The notes under the pieces were generated by a model that saw nothing but the letters and a program-made list of their open reading frames with translations, was not told the origin of the DNA and searched no databases. A stretch of 59,971 bases of DNA from Pedosphaera parvula Ellin514. GTDB lineage: Bacteria > Verrucomicrobiota > Verrucomicrobiia > Limisphaerales > Pedosphaeraceae. Both the position numbers and the translations under genes were made by a program. Below are positions 1 to 8,998 of this stretch, in pieces. Position 1 is the stretch's first letter; every line of letters begins with the position of its first letter. The stretch lies in assembly GCF_000172555.1 (NCBI RefSeq), contig NZ_ABOX02000046.1, positions 1 to 59,971 of the forward strand, read 5' to 3'.

Positions 1-239
1 TAGTCCTTGATTATCGGTCATTCTCCTGACCACGATCATTTCCTCTCCTTTCGCATCCGCGTTTAAAACCTCCCCATTCGAAATCCAAACTTTCCTTTGA
101 CTCACCCGCCCTCTTTCCCCTATACAATCGCCCCTTGAAATTTTAGACATCACAACAACTGACCCCACCGCAAGCTCCCTCTGCCGTACGCGCCTCACCT
201 GCAAAAAAATGGTGCCCGTCCGGAAGGACCGCACCATTC

Positions 240-1064
240 ATGAAGAACCTGACCCGTTACACCCAAACTCTCCTGCGAGTTCTATCCGTTTTGCTCCTCT
301 GCCTGGCCATCAACCCCGCCTCCGCCCAACCCGGTCCACCACCGCTGCCCACCGTCCTCGGCAGCCCGCTTACCTTTTGGCGCTTTGACGACACCAACTG
401 GCTTTCCACCGCCTCCTTTCCGCCGCTGGTCTGGACCAACCTCGATTGCGTCCCTTCCTGGGATGGCAACGCCCTGCAAGTGGACAGCCCCAATCCGGCC
501 GGCATCAACTACAAGTTGATTGAGAGCAACGGCCGCACCAATCTTACATTGGAATCCGGCACCCTCTGCCTCTGGTTCAAGCCCAACTGGACCAGCACCA
601 ACCTCGATGGCACCGGCCCCGGCGACTTTGGCCGACTGATCGATGTCGGCCTCTACACCACCAATGCCGCCTACGGCTGGTGGTCGCTTAACCTTGATCC
701 CGCCGGCACCTACCTTTCCTTCTCCGCCCAGACCAACGGCGCCCAAGCCACCTACCTTTGCGCGCCCATCGCTTGGACCGCCGATGCCTGGCATCTCATC
801 ACGCTTGCCTACTCCTCCAGCAACTCCGCCCTCTACCTCGATGGCCAGCTCGCCACCAATGGCCCCGGCGTCACCTATTGGCCCGGCCCCGGCGTCCTCA
901 CCAACGGCTTTTACCTCGGCAGCGACTACACCGGCTGGCAACAAGCCCACGGCCAGTTTGAAAACCTCAAAACCTGGAATTACCCGCTCGATGCAACGCC
1001 ATCAGCTACTACTACACCGTTTACGCCTCCCACATTCCAAACCTCTTTCCCGACCTTGGGTTGA
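240..1064 (+). CDS. Secreted LamG-domain protein: N-terminal segment of a frameshifted giant gene
   Basis: The protein starts with a signal peptide (MKNLTRYTQTLLRVLSVLLL, cleavage near ASAQ, residue 30). A LamG/concanavalin-like fold follows over residues 45-250, with the typical TLCLWFKPNW and SALYLDGQLA strands. A purine-rich AAGGA lies at 223-227, upstream of the ATG. Homology does not stop at residue 274: near 995-1000 the coherent reading moves to the next frame (SYYYTVYASHIPNLFPDLG), as if one base had been lost in the string acgcc. Nearly every codon here ends in C, unlike the DNA after 1590. LamG domains usually bind carbohydrate or mediate adhesion. The substrate is unknown. Confidence 0.7.
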   Translation: MKNLTRYTQTLLRVLSVLLLCLAINPASAQPGPPPLPTVLGSPLTFWRFDDTNWLSTASFPPLVWTNLDCVPSWDGNALQVDSPNPAGINYKLIESNGRTNLTLESGTLCLWFKPNWTSTNLDGTGPGDFGRLIDVGLYTTNAAYGWWSLNLDPAGTYLSFSAQTNGAQATYLCAPIAWTADAWHLITLAYSSSNSALYLDGQLATNGPGVTYWPGPGVLTNGFYLGSDYTGWQQAHGQFENLKTWNYPLDATPSATTTPFTPPTFQTSFPTLG

Positions 1065-1633
1065 GCCTCAATCCCGGCATCGATGCCCTCGCCGAATCCG
1101 GCCCGCCTTCCCCCGGCGACACCAACAATCCCCCAACCCAAAACAGCCTCACCAATTCCTATTCCGGCATCGTCTACGGCACGAACGATTTCTGGCTGGA
1201 AATCCTTCCCTACGGCACCAACAGCATCACCCAAGACACCAACTCCATCGCCCTCAAACTGCACGGCACCACCTCCGACATTGCCTACCAAATCTTAAGC
1301 AAACAAACCCTCACCGACGCCGTCTGGACCGTGGAACAAAACCTCCTCGGTGCCGTCGATCAGAACTGGACCCCTGCCACCGTCTCGATGACCAATCGCC
1401 CAACCCTCTTCCTCAAAGCCCTTGCCTACACCCTTGACACCGATGGCGACGGCCTCCCCGACTGGTGGGAAATCCAATACGGCCTCGACCCCAACAACCC
1501 CGACACCGGCAACACCGGAACTCCGGACGGCTACAAACAGGATACCGCCGGTGATGGCTGGACCAATTTGCAAAAGTATCAAATGGCATCGCTCCCAACG
1601 TGTTCACGATGCCTCCGGCCCCACAAGGCTTGA
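1001..1633 (+). CDS. Middle segment of the frameshifted giant gene (thrombospondin-type-3-like calcium motif)
   Basis: This frame continues the 240 gene and has no plausible start of its own. The first ATG-like codon, at 1061, lies inside conserved sequence. It carries a short β-rich stretch (residues on either side of FWLEILPYGTNS), then the Asp-rich motif DTDGDGLPDWWEIQYG at about 1438-1485, the calcium-binding thrombospondin type 3 signature common in secreted Verrucomicrobiota proteins. The real coding sense leaves this frame near 1581-1584. Adding one A to the aaa run gives TNLQKYQNGIAPNVFTMPPAP, which joins the 1600 ORF without a gap. The last 17 or so residues of this frame are therefore not real protein. 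Confidence 0.6.
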   Translation: MSYYYTVYASHIPNLFPDLGLSLNPGIDALAESGPPSPGDTNNPPTQNSLTNSYSGIVYGTNDFWLEILPYGTNSITQDTNSIALKLHGTTSDIAYQILSKQTLTDAVWTVEQNLLGAVDQNWTPATVSMTNRPTLFLKALAYTLDTDGDGLPDWWEIQYGLDPNNPDTGNTGTPDGYKQDTAGDGWTNLQKYQMASLPTCSRCLRPHKA

Positions 1634-4600
1634 ATGTGGTTCTCAGCACAAATGGAAACAGTGCAACGATAAGTTGGGTAATGTCACCAGGAAATGTGAC
1701 GGGTTACTTAATTTACCGGCAAGACCATCCATGGAGCGGTTTTGAAGTTCTTACAAATGTGTCTCCAAATCAAACCTCCTTCGTTGACCTGAATCTCCCA
1801 GACGGTTCGGAATTTAAATACCTGATGCAAGCACAATACGGGGGAGGCAATTCGGCATTGAGTCCAGATTATGATGCTAACACTCAGTCGGATTATACCA
1901 CAGATGCTTGGATCGTACGGGAAGCGCAGGGACGGCCTTGCTTGGTGGTTTCGAACATACCGCGAAACGTATCCGCACTTCGCGTTCAGTGGTCATCTTC
2001 TCCGCTTGATAGCGGAATGGTTTATCCAATTTTCGGATACGACATTAACGAGGAGGACTTGCAGACAATCAACTCTTCTCCAGAGGGATCAATAGTAATT
2101 CCCATCACATCATTGACAAATGGAGTTTATACATTCAATGCATCTGAACTTCCGCTCTACGAGAAATACGATTTTCAAATCCAAGCCTTAGGAACTGATG
2201 GCAAGCCGGGAAGAGCGATAAACCCCTACCCTTATGGAGGCCCAAGTTATCGTGGAGAACCATATATCGAAAATGCGAATATTCCCTTCTTGAATGGTTC
2301 GACGCAAATTGTAGAAAACGTCAAATTCCTGCTCCGCGTTGCTCAGACTAATAATCCTTTTTTTATCTGGAACATCTCGCATTGGCCGGACAATTTAAAT
2401 CCTGGACAACGGGATTACGTTTTTGCGGGTTTTCATTACCGGCAGAGTCCGTTATTTGCCCCGCCTTCCATGTCGATTAACGAATTTCAGCCGTTTGAAG
2501 AAAATGCTTTCTACAGAAATTTTTGTTTCGACATTAACCTGATCGACAATCTTGGCTTTCTGAGTTCGGGTGTCGGTAGTTATGTCCAAAGCGACATAGA
2601 TCCACTTACCAGTTTTCTGGATCCCTCGACAGAGCGGATCGGCTATGGCTTTTCGAGCGTGCTGAGCCTGACCTATCGTTTCAACACCGCCCAATACGTC
2701 AGCCACACCAATACATCACCGACTGCCTCGCTACTATCAGATTCTGCTTCCCAATGGATCTATTCAGATGACGATGCTATTGGCTGGAACGGTTTCGCAG
2801 GAACAATTAGCGGCACCAATACTGCCCTCATACTGCAGAGCAACGTTCGTAATATTTATGGCCTAAAGATACTCTCCGTCAAATGGCCAAGTCGCCAAAG
2901 AACTTTTCCCACAATCACGCCGGGCACAGTTATAGAAGATAACCTAAACGGAAGCTATTTCGCAGAAATCGAACAACCCACTTTGCAAACCGTCGGTTAT
3001 TTCTTCGGTCGGCTAGGTATTGATCCCGTCCCCGGAGATCCGACATTCAACGTTACCAATTCAACCCCTTCGCCGATAATTATTCCTGTTGGAAAACCGT
3101 TTTCTCTCACGGCTTGGGCCAAGAAGGCAATTTCGAATGGCTATACCAACAAATTCGCCTACGCGGAACAATACTTCGACAAAGCCTACAAAATCGATGC
3201 CAACGGCAACGTCACCACCAACGAAACCGGCATCCTCTCCCCCTATGGCGAATTCTTCCCCACCGAACCCGGCAAAGTCGCCCTCGTCACCATGCCCGAC
3301 ATCGACAATACCAACCAATGCGGCACCGGCGTCGTCAACGTCATCAAACTCCAACTCGACGTCAACCACGACGGCGTCATGGACCAATCCTTCGCCGGCC
3401 CAGACAACACCTCCGCCGACCGACCTTTTCGATTCTGGGCCAATAATGACTATGATCGATTGCATGACGTGGATTGTTCCTTTGGGAGTTGTGATCACGT
3501 TGAGGATGATTTAGATCCAGGAACTGACGGTTTTCCTTTGAACAGCCTTCCTGACAGCCAGTTCACCGATCCGCGCACGGGACGGCCAGCCATTCCCAGC
3601 TTGCGTGATTTGGAGGACTACACCAGGCTTTGGGCGTCTGGGTTGTCGAATGTGATGGCTATAATGCCAACGAACTATACAGTAAAGCTGGTTCTGACAG
3701 GCGACGCCCAATTGAGAATATTCCGCGCCTACGAAAACGATGGTGGCACGAATTATTTGTTCGACGCAGCCACCGCCTCAAGCCAAGTTGCTCAGTCGGC
3801 TTCACTTTATCTTGGGCTGCTGACCTCCGATTCATCGATCACCCTTAGCGGAGGAACAAATCTCGGAGAGCACTTCATTTTCTGCGGCGCACAAACGGGC
3901 AGCGCAGAGGTAGATTTGCAGATACTCGATGGCAATCAAAACTTTGTTGCTGATGCCCCCTTTTACATTGAAATCAAGGACATCAAGCAGATGTACGAAC
4001 GGTGGACAGTGGGAGACGAGCCATTGGTAAAACCAGCAATTACGGCAACCAGTGCAAAGGAGGGTGTTGTGTTACCATTCCAATATCTGCCTCCAACAGA
4101 CAACAACACGCCTTACATTCTCTTGGTTCACGGCTGGAACATGAAAAAATGGGAAAAAGATCGTTTCGCCGAGGCGGCATTCAAACGGCTATATTGGCAG
4201 GGGTATCAGGGACGGTTTGGCATCTTTCGATGGCCGACCGGCAATGGAATTACGGATACACTCAGCGCCGTTCTTCATGCCCGCAACTATGACAATAGCG
4301 AGTTTACCGCTTGGACATCGGCAACAGGATTGCTTAACAAATTAACTGAACTCAATATGGAGTATCCGGGTAACGTTTACCTCATGGCTCATAGCATGGG
4401 TAACGTAGTGGCTGGGGAAGCATTGCGCCTGGCAGGAACAAACCATGTGGTCAACACCTACGTGGCCATGCAAGCCGCAGTGTCAGCACATGCCTATGAT
4501 CCCGGCACACCTACATGGACAAGCGGCAGCACTCCGGATATTTATGCCAACTATTGGACCAATGGAGCGCCCTGTTACTTTAACGGAGTAAGCGGCACGG

Positions 4601-5043
4601 GGAGTCGTGCAGATTTTTACAATACGAATGATTTCGCTCTAAACGCCTGGCTTACGGACCAATATTGGAAACCCGATCATGGAATAAGTAGCTATCCAGG
4701 TTATTGGTACTCCACACCGGGGACGACGCATCCGTCGGGTTTTTACAAAATTTTTGGGTCAGGCGCGAACGATTTCAGCAATCTATACTTCCCAACCGAC
4801 AGTTATGTGATTTTGGCTTACTGTGTTCAATCTCGCTCCTATTGCCTGGGAGCAACGGCGAGCGCGTCTGGATTCACTCCGCAAGATTTAAGTAGCGTGT
4901 GGCCGGGAGATACCCATCCTGAACTACATGGCCCCTACAGCGCTCACTTTTGGCACAGCGCGGAATTCCGAGCCAACAATATGGAGCAGAATGCTTATTG
5001 GAACCAGCTTTTACAGACTTACAAATTGATAAACCCACAATGA
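1600..5043 (+). CDS. Giant secreted protein, C-terminal segment: fibronectin-III-like repeat(s) and α/β-hydrolase
   Basis: This is the main part of the gene (1147 aa here, about 1600 aa if both frameshifts are repaired). It opens with a fibronectin type III-like module (APQGLNVVLSTNGNSATISW...VTGYLIYR). A long β-rich region follows, then a cysteine-containing segment. The C-terminal 320 residues look like an α/β-hydrolase: an oxyanion strand ILLVHGWNMKKWEKD (from about residue 840) and a nucleophile elbow LMAHSMGN with Ser at residue 932. The closest enzyme type would be a lipase or esterase. The activity is not established. The start shown (GTG) is where this frame opens and is probably not a true start. 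Its stop overlaps the next ATG (ATGA). Confidence 0.75.
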   Translation: MFTMPPAPQGLNVVLSTNGNSATISWVMSPGNVTGYLIYRQDHPWSGFEVLTNVSPNQTSFVDLNLPDGSEFKYLMQAQYGGGNSALSPDYDANTQSDYTTDAWIVREAQGRPCLVVSNIPRNVSALRVQWSSSPLDSGMVYPIFGYDINEEDLQTINSSPEGSIVIPITSLTNGVYTFNASELPLYEKYDFQIQALGTDGKPGRAINPYPYGGPSYRGEPYIENANIPFLNGSTQIVENVKFLLRVAQTNNPFFIWNISHWPDNLNPGQRDYVFAGFHYRQSPLFAPPSMSINEFQPFEENAFYRNFCFDINLIDNLGFLSSGVGSYVQSDIDPLTSFLDPSTERIGYGFSSVLSLTYRFNTAQYVSHTNTSPTASLLSDSASQWIYSDDDAIGWNGFAGTISGTNTALILQSNVRNIYGLKILSVKWPSRQRTFPTITPGTVIEDNLNGSYFAEIEQPTLQTVGYFFGRLGIDPVPGDPTFNVTNSTPSPIIIPVGKPFSLTAWAKKAISNGYTNKFAYAEQYFDKAYKIDANGNVTTNETGILSPYGEFFPTEPGKVALVTMPDIDNTNQCGTGVVNVIKLQLDVNHDGVMDQSFAGPDNTSADRPFRFWANNDYDRLHDVDCSFGSCDHVEDDLDPGTDGFPLNSLPDSQFTDPRTGRPAIPSLRDLEDYTRLWASGLSNVMAIMPTNYTVKLVLTGDAQLRIFRAYENDGGTNYLFDAATASSQVAQSASLYLGLLTSDSSITLSGGTNLGEHFIFCGAQTGSAEVDLQILDGNQNFVADAPFYIEIKDIKQMYERWTVGDEPLVKPAITATSAKEGVVLPFQYLPPTDNNTPYILLVHGWNMKKWEKDRFAEAAFKRLYWQGYQGRFGIFRWPTGNGITDTLSAVLHARNYDNSEFTAWTSATGLLNKLTELNMEYPGNVYLMAHSMGNVVAGEALRLAGTNHVVNTYVAMQAAVSAHAYDPGTPTWTSGSTPDIYANYWTNGAPCYFNGVSGTGSRADFYNTNDFALNAWLTDQYWKPDHGISSYPGYWYSTPGTTHPSGFYKIFGSGANDFSNLYFPTDSYVILAYCVQSRSYCLGATASASGFTPQDLSSVWPGDTHPELHGPYSAHFWHSAEFRANNMEQNAYWNQLLQTYKLINPQ

Positions 5044-6128
5044 AAAAGACTATGTACTATTTAACCGGTTTAGCCGCCGTAATTTTGTTCAGTACAGTTT
5101 GGTGGTTTAAGACTCCAACCGCGCCAAGCCCAGCAGCAATGCCAGCAACACATCAACCGATAACGTCAAGTGAGGCCAAAGTGGTCATATCAGCCACGAC
5201 AAATGTTGTTGCAAAAAATGAAGCCTCCTCCATCAAAAAAGGTTCCAATTCAGGGGCTGCAACGAGTCTTGCTTCCCTCCGCGACGCTTATGATAAGGGC
5301 TCGATAAGCAAAGGAGAGGCGATTCAGTCATCATTGATGGAGGAGAACAAAAAAACTCTCGACCTCTACGGACTGGTTGTTGATCAAAATGGTGAGCCTG
5401 TTGTGGGAGCGAAAGTTCGAGGGAGTATCGGCTTAAACGTCAACATGGTGCAAAGTGGCGGGGAGCTTCATTATACGGAAACCGATTCACAAGGGCGTTT
5501 CAACTTTCTTGGAATACATGGCGTTGGAATCGGGCTTTGGCCTCAGAAGGAAGGGTATTTTTACGATTTGAAGCTACCGTCACATCGTCCCGACAATTAT
5601 CAGCCAGCCCCAAACAACCCCATTGTTTTGACCATGTGGAAGCTCAAAGGAGCGGAGTCGATGATACATGACAGTAAATTTTATGGAATCACACCTGACG
5701 CCCGTCCTTACACGATTGATTTGATAGAAAGGAAAAAAACTGAAGGCCAGAACGCCGGTGGTGATTTAGTGATTCAAATCCAGCGTCCGGCTCAAATCTC
5801 GCCGGGACAAAAGTTTGACTGGTCATTCGCAATGTCCGTGATTGATGGTGGATTGATCGAAGTTACAAACAAGACTTATCTCAATGAAGCTCCGGAGAAT
5901 GGCTACGAGCAAAAACACGAAATAAAATCATCTGCATCTGACCCGCAATGGCAGTCTCAGATTGAAGAGACTTTTTTCTTAAAGAGCCGTAGCGGGCAGG
6001 CTTATGGTCATTTCCATATAACAGTAATCCCTCTTTATAGGGATACCGCCGTGTTCAAAATCGACTCTTACATCAATCCATCAGGTTCAAGGAATCTCGA
6101 ATTTGATCCTGCGAAGCAAATCCGATGA
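5040..6128 (+). CDS. Membrane-anchored protein with carboxypeptidase-regulatory-like domain
   Basis: The 362-aa protein begins MKKTMYYLTGLAAVILFSTV, one N-terminal membrane anchor or uncleaved signal. A low-complexity linker follows (about residues 30-90), then a carboxypeptidase regulatory-like β-sandwich around residues 113-165 (LYGLVVDQNGEPVVGAKV...TDSQGRFNFLGI). The remainder is β-rich and not recognised. The ATG overlaps the stop of the hydrolase gene as ATGA, so the two are probably translationally coupled. An earlier in-frame ATG at 4950 lies deep inside the upstream gene and is unlikely. Base use resembles the 3' part of the upstream gene. Confidence 0.75.
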   Translation: MKKTMYYLTGLAAVILFSTVWWFKTPTAPSPAAMPATHQPITSSEAKVVISATTNVVAKNEASSIKKGSNSGAATSLASLRDAYDKGSISKGEAIQSSLMEENKKTLDLYGLVVDQNGEPVVGAKVRGSIGLNVNMVQSGGELHYTETDSQGRFNFLGIHGVGIGLWPQKEGYFYDLKLPSHRPDNYQPAPNNPIVLTMWKLKGAESMIHDSKFYGITPDARPYTIDLIERKKTEGQNAGGDLVIQIQRPAQISPGQKFDWSFAMSVIDGGLIEVTNKTYLNEAPENGYEQKHEIKSSASDPQWQSQIEETFFLKSRSGQAYGHFHITVIPLYRDTAVFKIDSYINPSGSRNLEFDPAKQIR

Positions 6129-6706
6129 GAAACAAACAAAATTTCGGTTTGGCAATCAGTTTCATTTTGTTATGCATGACTTCTTCTTGCAGTTTGATCC
6201 GCTTCTATTCGGGGCCACAAGGGGACGGATCTGGGCAATCCACTCCAATCAGTGCTCGCCATGCAGAGGAAAAATACACCGAATGGTGCAATTTCCCAGG
6301 GTACATCATTCCAAGAATTTGCGCCTACTACCAGTTGCACCCTGAGCGATTCAAACCCATTGGGCACGGCGAAGAAATCGAAATCGAGGGATTTGCCGCC
6401 TTTGTGCAAAATGACGACTACTTCAAAATGGGACACCGCTCTTCTTCTTGGGCAGGAAAACTTAAGGACCCGTGGGGCGATCCTGTTCACTTCGTTCAAG
6501 ACCTAAACATGGACGGAATCATCGAAGCGGGCGGAGTACGCAGGCCAGTGTGGAACGAGGACGTAAATGGGAAAGTGGAGTTTACAAATCAAGATCATCA
6601 CTTCGGCATTTTGAAGCAAAGCCCATTCAAAGTCCCTTATGGCATTCCAGAGGAAAGAATATTTGCTGTGACCTTCCACGATGCACGACCTCAAAAGGCT
6701 CCGTGA
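6125..6706 (+). CDS. Predicted lipoprotein with a GspG-like C-terminal segment
   Basis: This 193-aa protein has a lipoprotein signal: a hydrophobic run followed by LCMTSSC, with the lipidated Cys at residue 22. The middle contains KLKDPWGDPVHFVQDLNMDG, which resembles the aspartate-rich end of type II pseudopilins (GspG). No FTLxE leader is present, so it is not itself a pilin. Its ATG overlaps the upstream stop as ATGA, the second coupled junction in this cluster. It probably sits in the outer or inner membrane facing the periplasm. Its role is unknown. An accessory or immunity partner of the hydrolase is one possibility. Confidence 0.65.
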   Translation: MRNKQNFGLAISFILLCMTSSCSLIRFYSGPQGDGSGQSTPISARHAEEKYTEWCNFPGYIIPRICAYYQLHPERFKPIGHGEEIEIEGFAAFVQNDDYFKMGHRSSSWAGKLKDPWGDPVHFVQDLNMDGIIEAGGVRRPVWNEDVNGKVEFTNQDHHFGILKQSPFKVPYGIPEERIFAVTFHDARPQKAP

Positions 6707-6806
6707 ATCGTTGCGTTGGCCGGCAATCTCAATAGCTCTAGTGGCGGTGCTGTTCAGCTATTTCTACAACCGTAGCAGGCCAGAATGGCACTTACTTAAG
6801 GATTAA
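6681..6806 (+). CDS. Small single-span membrane protein (41 aa)
   Basis: The ATG at 6681 opens a 41-aa frame, MHDLKRLRESLRWPAISIAL..., ending in TAA at 6804-6806. It has a positively charged N-terminus, one hydrophobic segment (residues 13-29), and a charged tail. It overlaps the end of the lipoprotein gene by 26 bases, as expected of a coupled last gene in the cluster. No family was recognised. It could be chance, but its topology is coherent. Confidence 0.4.
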   Translation: MHDLKRLRESLRWPAISIALVAVLFSYFYNRSRPEWHLLKD

Positions 6807-6895
6807 CCAGTTTGCATTCCGTGGTCATACCGCCATTGCCATGGCCAAGTGTATGATTGAACTACGGCGCGGAATCCGCCTATTCTGTTCGTTTT

Positions 6896-7231
6896 ATGAG
6901 CAAACCTGCCTGCCCGATGTGCGAAATGACTGATGTTTTGGAACACCCTGAACGCTGGGAATGCGTGACGTGCGGTCACGAGTGGGAGCGCACGCCCGAA
7001 CCAGAAGCACCCGCAGGCCAGCGCGTCGTCAAGGATGCCCACGGCAATGTACTCGCCGACGGCGACCTGGTGATGCTGATCAAAGACTTGCCATTGAAGG
7101 GCTCGTCACAGGTGCTCAAAGGCGGAACAAAGTCGAAACCCATTCGTTTGGTGGATGGCGATCACGAAATCACCTGCAAGCTGAACGGAATTTCCATCGG
7201 CTTAAAAGCTTGCTTCGTAAAGAAGGTCTGA
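6896..7231 (+). CDS. yjdM: YjdM/PhnA-family zinc-ribbon protein
   Basis: The 111-aa protein has the two-part structure of the YjdM (formerly PhnA) family. An N-terminal zinc ribbon has CPMC (residues 5-8) and CVTC (about 24-27). The C-terminal domain is SH3-like, with VKDAHGNVLADGDLVMLIKDLPLKGSS and KGGTKSKPIRL. I chose the ATG at 6896 because family members begin at MSxxPxCPxC. The frame also allows an ATG at 6857. Despite the old name, the family is not shown to act in phosphonate breakdown, and its role is unclear. Confidence 0.9.
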   Translation: MSKPACPMCEMTDVLEHPERWECVTCGHEWERTPEPEAPAGQRVVKDAHGNVLADGDLVMLIKDLPLKGSSQVLKGGTKSKPIRLVDGDHEITCKLNGISIGLKACFVKKV

Positions 7232-7473
7232 AGCCGGCATTTCCGCTTTCATCAGACTTGTCTCCCCTTTCATTCCGGTTCCTTTTCCCATTTCGGAAAT
7301 ATCTTTCGGCATTCGGTATAGAACTACGACCGCGAAAACCAACTCATCCGCGCCATCGTCGCCAACCACTGCAAGAAGCGCAGGAAGAACCTCAGCCCCT
7401 TCCGCATGCCTCAAACTCATTGCCTCACGATCCCAAAACAAAAGACCCCAGATTCAAACTTGGCGGCAATAGC
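7232..7473. other. Intergenic region with a dispersed repeat and a possible coding remnant
   Basis: This gap holds the 75-bp repeat listed at 7246-7320. Just after it, the frame from 7322 reads NYDRENQLIRAIVANHCKKR, which looks like the end of a real protein but has no start. It may be debris from an older gene. Nothing else is supported. Confidence 0.35.
7246..7320 (-). repeat. Dispersed ~75-bp repeat, copy 1
   Basis: Read on the minus strand this begins TATACCGAATGCCGAAAG and continues ATTTCCGAAATGGGAAAAGG. It aligns over its full length, at roughly 80% identity by eye, with 22179-22254, and over its first 45 or so bases with 22032-22078. All three copies are intergenic. The shared TATRCCGAATGC end and the small size suggest a REP- or MITE-like element. 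Confidence 0.6.
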
Positions 7474-7511
7474 AAAAAAAGAGGCCTTCAGTTATGAAGG
7501 CCTCTTTGTTG
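7474..7511 (-). terminator. Rho-independent terminator of the autotransporter-strand gene
   Basis: A perfect 10-bp stem (GAGGCCTTCA at 7481-7490, loop GTTA, TGAAGGCCTC at 7495-7504) is followed on the minus strand by seven T's. It lies 23 bases past the stop of the minus-strand gene. A weaker T run on the plus side could make it bidirectional. Confidence 0.9.
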
Positions 7512-7533
7512 AATATATAAGAGTTAGGATACC

Positions 7534-8781
7534 TTAACGATCATAGGCCGGATATGCCGGAGTAGGGTGCGGCTGCTTATTAATAGGCTTAACGCTGTGG
7601 GTGGGCGTTGGCGTGGAAGGCGAAGTAGTCGTGGCAACCGGCGGCGTGGAAGGTGACGTAGAAGGCGGCGTGGCAAGAGGCGCGCTCGAAGCAGCCCCTG
7701 GAGTGACCATACCGTTCGCATCAATCTGGCCGCGAGCATTGCCAATGTCTGCAAAGACAATGGCACTTAATTGTGCCCTGGTGAGGCCGGTGCCATCCGT
7801 GCCGAACTGAAGAGAACTGGAACCAATAGCGAAATTGACGATTATGAGATTAAACCCGGTCCAATCAAAGTCTTTGCTGTCCGCGAAAGAAACCTTGCCG
7901 GATCCGTTAGCCATATCGATCGTAAGGGTACCTTGCAATTCCAATGTGCCTATGTTCTGGTCCAACCCTCCAGTTGCAAAAGTTGACGTACCAGCGACCT
8001 TTAAAGCATTACCGGATCCCAAGGCATTTATCTTCCCGGCAGTTATTGTGCCCTCTTGAATGACATTCCTTCCAATGAATGTGTTTGGAGCTGTGCCACC
8101 AAGGAAAAGCTTGCCCACCCCGGTTTTGATCAATCCGGAAAAAGTGCCAGTGTTGGTATTCACAATCTGTCCGGGACCTTTCGTTCCGACGGAGATCGTG
8201 CTCCCAGGTCCTGTTTTCATTGTGAGGGCGGCTGCTCCATTCAGATTGATAGTCCAAGGCGCAGCCGGAGCGTTATTATTACCATTAAACACGAAATCGC
8301 CCGCCTCTGCGTTAAAGGTCATCGCTGCCAATGGACCAGGCATGCCGTTATTGCCGGCGAGCTTGATTGGCACGTTAAATGTCTGGGTGCTATCATCCTT
8401 ATTCACCAAACCGTTCACCTTGCCGCCTGCTCGGATGAAAAAACCAGAAACAGAACCATCTATGCCACTAAAAGTATAACCAGAGCCGCCGGGAGAAAAG
8501 TCAAAGCGCCCACCGACTTCCATACGTCCGGTCGGACCACCAAGATCCAACTTTTGAATCGCGGCGTCACCCGGGTAGATGGCACATGCTGCTGGTGCCG
8601 GCGGGGCGAATCCTGTGCTCCAGTTTCCGTTTTCCGCCCAACTATTATTAACAGTTCCCTGCCAGGATGTATCCGCGAATGAAGCAGGCACGACCGCCAG
8701 GTAAAATGCTGCAGCAAATGCGACGGAACTGATCGACAGATTCAAAGACCTTGGCAATGGCGGACTTAGTTTCATTTTCAT
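7534..8781 (-). CDS. Secreted autotransporter-associated β-strand repeat protein with Pro/Thr/Ser tail
   Basis: The start MKMKLSPPLPRSLNLS leads into a signal peptide ending near ASFADTSW. The mature part begins WQGTVNNSWAENGNWSTG, typical of secreted β-helix proteins in this phylum. One clear autotransporter-associated β-strand (PATR-like) motif is present: FSGLIKTGVGKLFLGGTAPN...EGTITAGKINALGSG. The last 60 residues are a low-complexity APxTPPSTSPSTPP tail. No C-terminal β-barrel and no PEP-CTERM anchor are visible. The frame extends upstream to a GTG at 8805. ATG 8781 is preferred because it starts the signal peptide cleanly. Function unknown, probably cell surface. Confidence 0.75.
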   Translation of the reverse strand: MKMKLSPPLPRSLNLSISSVAFAAAFYLAVVPASFADTSWQGTVNNSWAENGNWSTGFAPPAPAACAIYPGDAAIQKLDLGGPTGRMEVGGRFDFSPGGSGYTFSGIDGSVSGFFIRAGGKVNGLVNKDDSTQTFNVPIKLAGNNGMPGPLAAMTFNAEAGDFVFNGNNNAPAAPWTINLNGAAALTMKTGPGSTISVGTKGPGQIVNTNTGTFSGLIKTGVGKLFLGGTAPNTFIGRNVIQEGTITAGKINALGSGNALKVAGTSTFATGGLDQNIGTLELQGTLTIDMANGSGKVSFADSKDFDWTGFNLIIVNFAIGSSSLQFGTDGTGLTRAQLSAIVFADIGNARGQIDANGMVTPGAASSAPLATPPSTSPSTPPVATTTSPSTPTPTHSVKPINKQPHPTPAYPAYDR

Positions 8782-8819
8782 TTCTTTTGTTTCGGAACGA
8801 CTCACACCCTATTCCTGCT

Positions 8820-8998
8820 CCGCTAACTGCTTAGCGGGAATTAGGCCAACAAAAATACACTAACTACAATTACATGTTCGTGTAATGCGGCCCTGCAATT
8901 GTCCGGCTAAGTTCGCAGAAAGTTATAGTTTTATATACGGGTTTTTTGTTTTAACACTAATCGCAATCCGTCCTGCATGGCAAGGCAATTACATGTTC
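8820..8998. promoter_or_regulatory. Upstream region with hairpin and 13-bp direct repeats
   Basis: The 383-bp gap 8782-9164 between divergent genes contains a 7-bp stem-loop (CCGCTAA 8820-8826, TTAGCGG 8831-8837) and an exact direct repeat CAATTACATGTTC at 8867-8879 and 8986-8998. The first copy also sits in a small palindrome, TTACATGTTCGTGTAA. These could be operator sites. No protein partner can be named. Confidence 0.3.

Noticed and set aside
282-950. Long antisense frame opposite the LamG gene (222 aa), rich in Gly/Ala/Val
   Set aside because: It is the mirror of C-ending codons on the plus strand. Low-complexity GAVEG composition and no recognisable domain.
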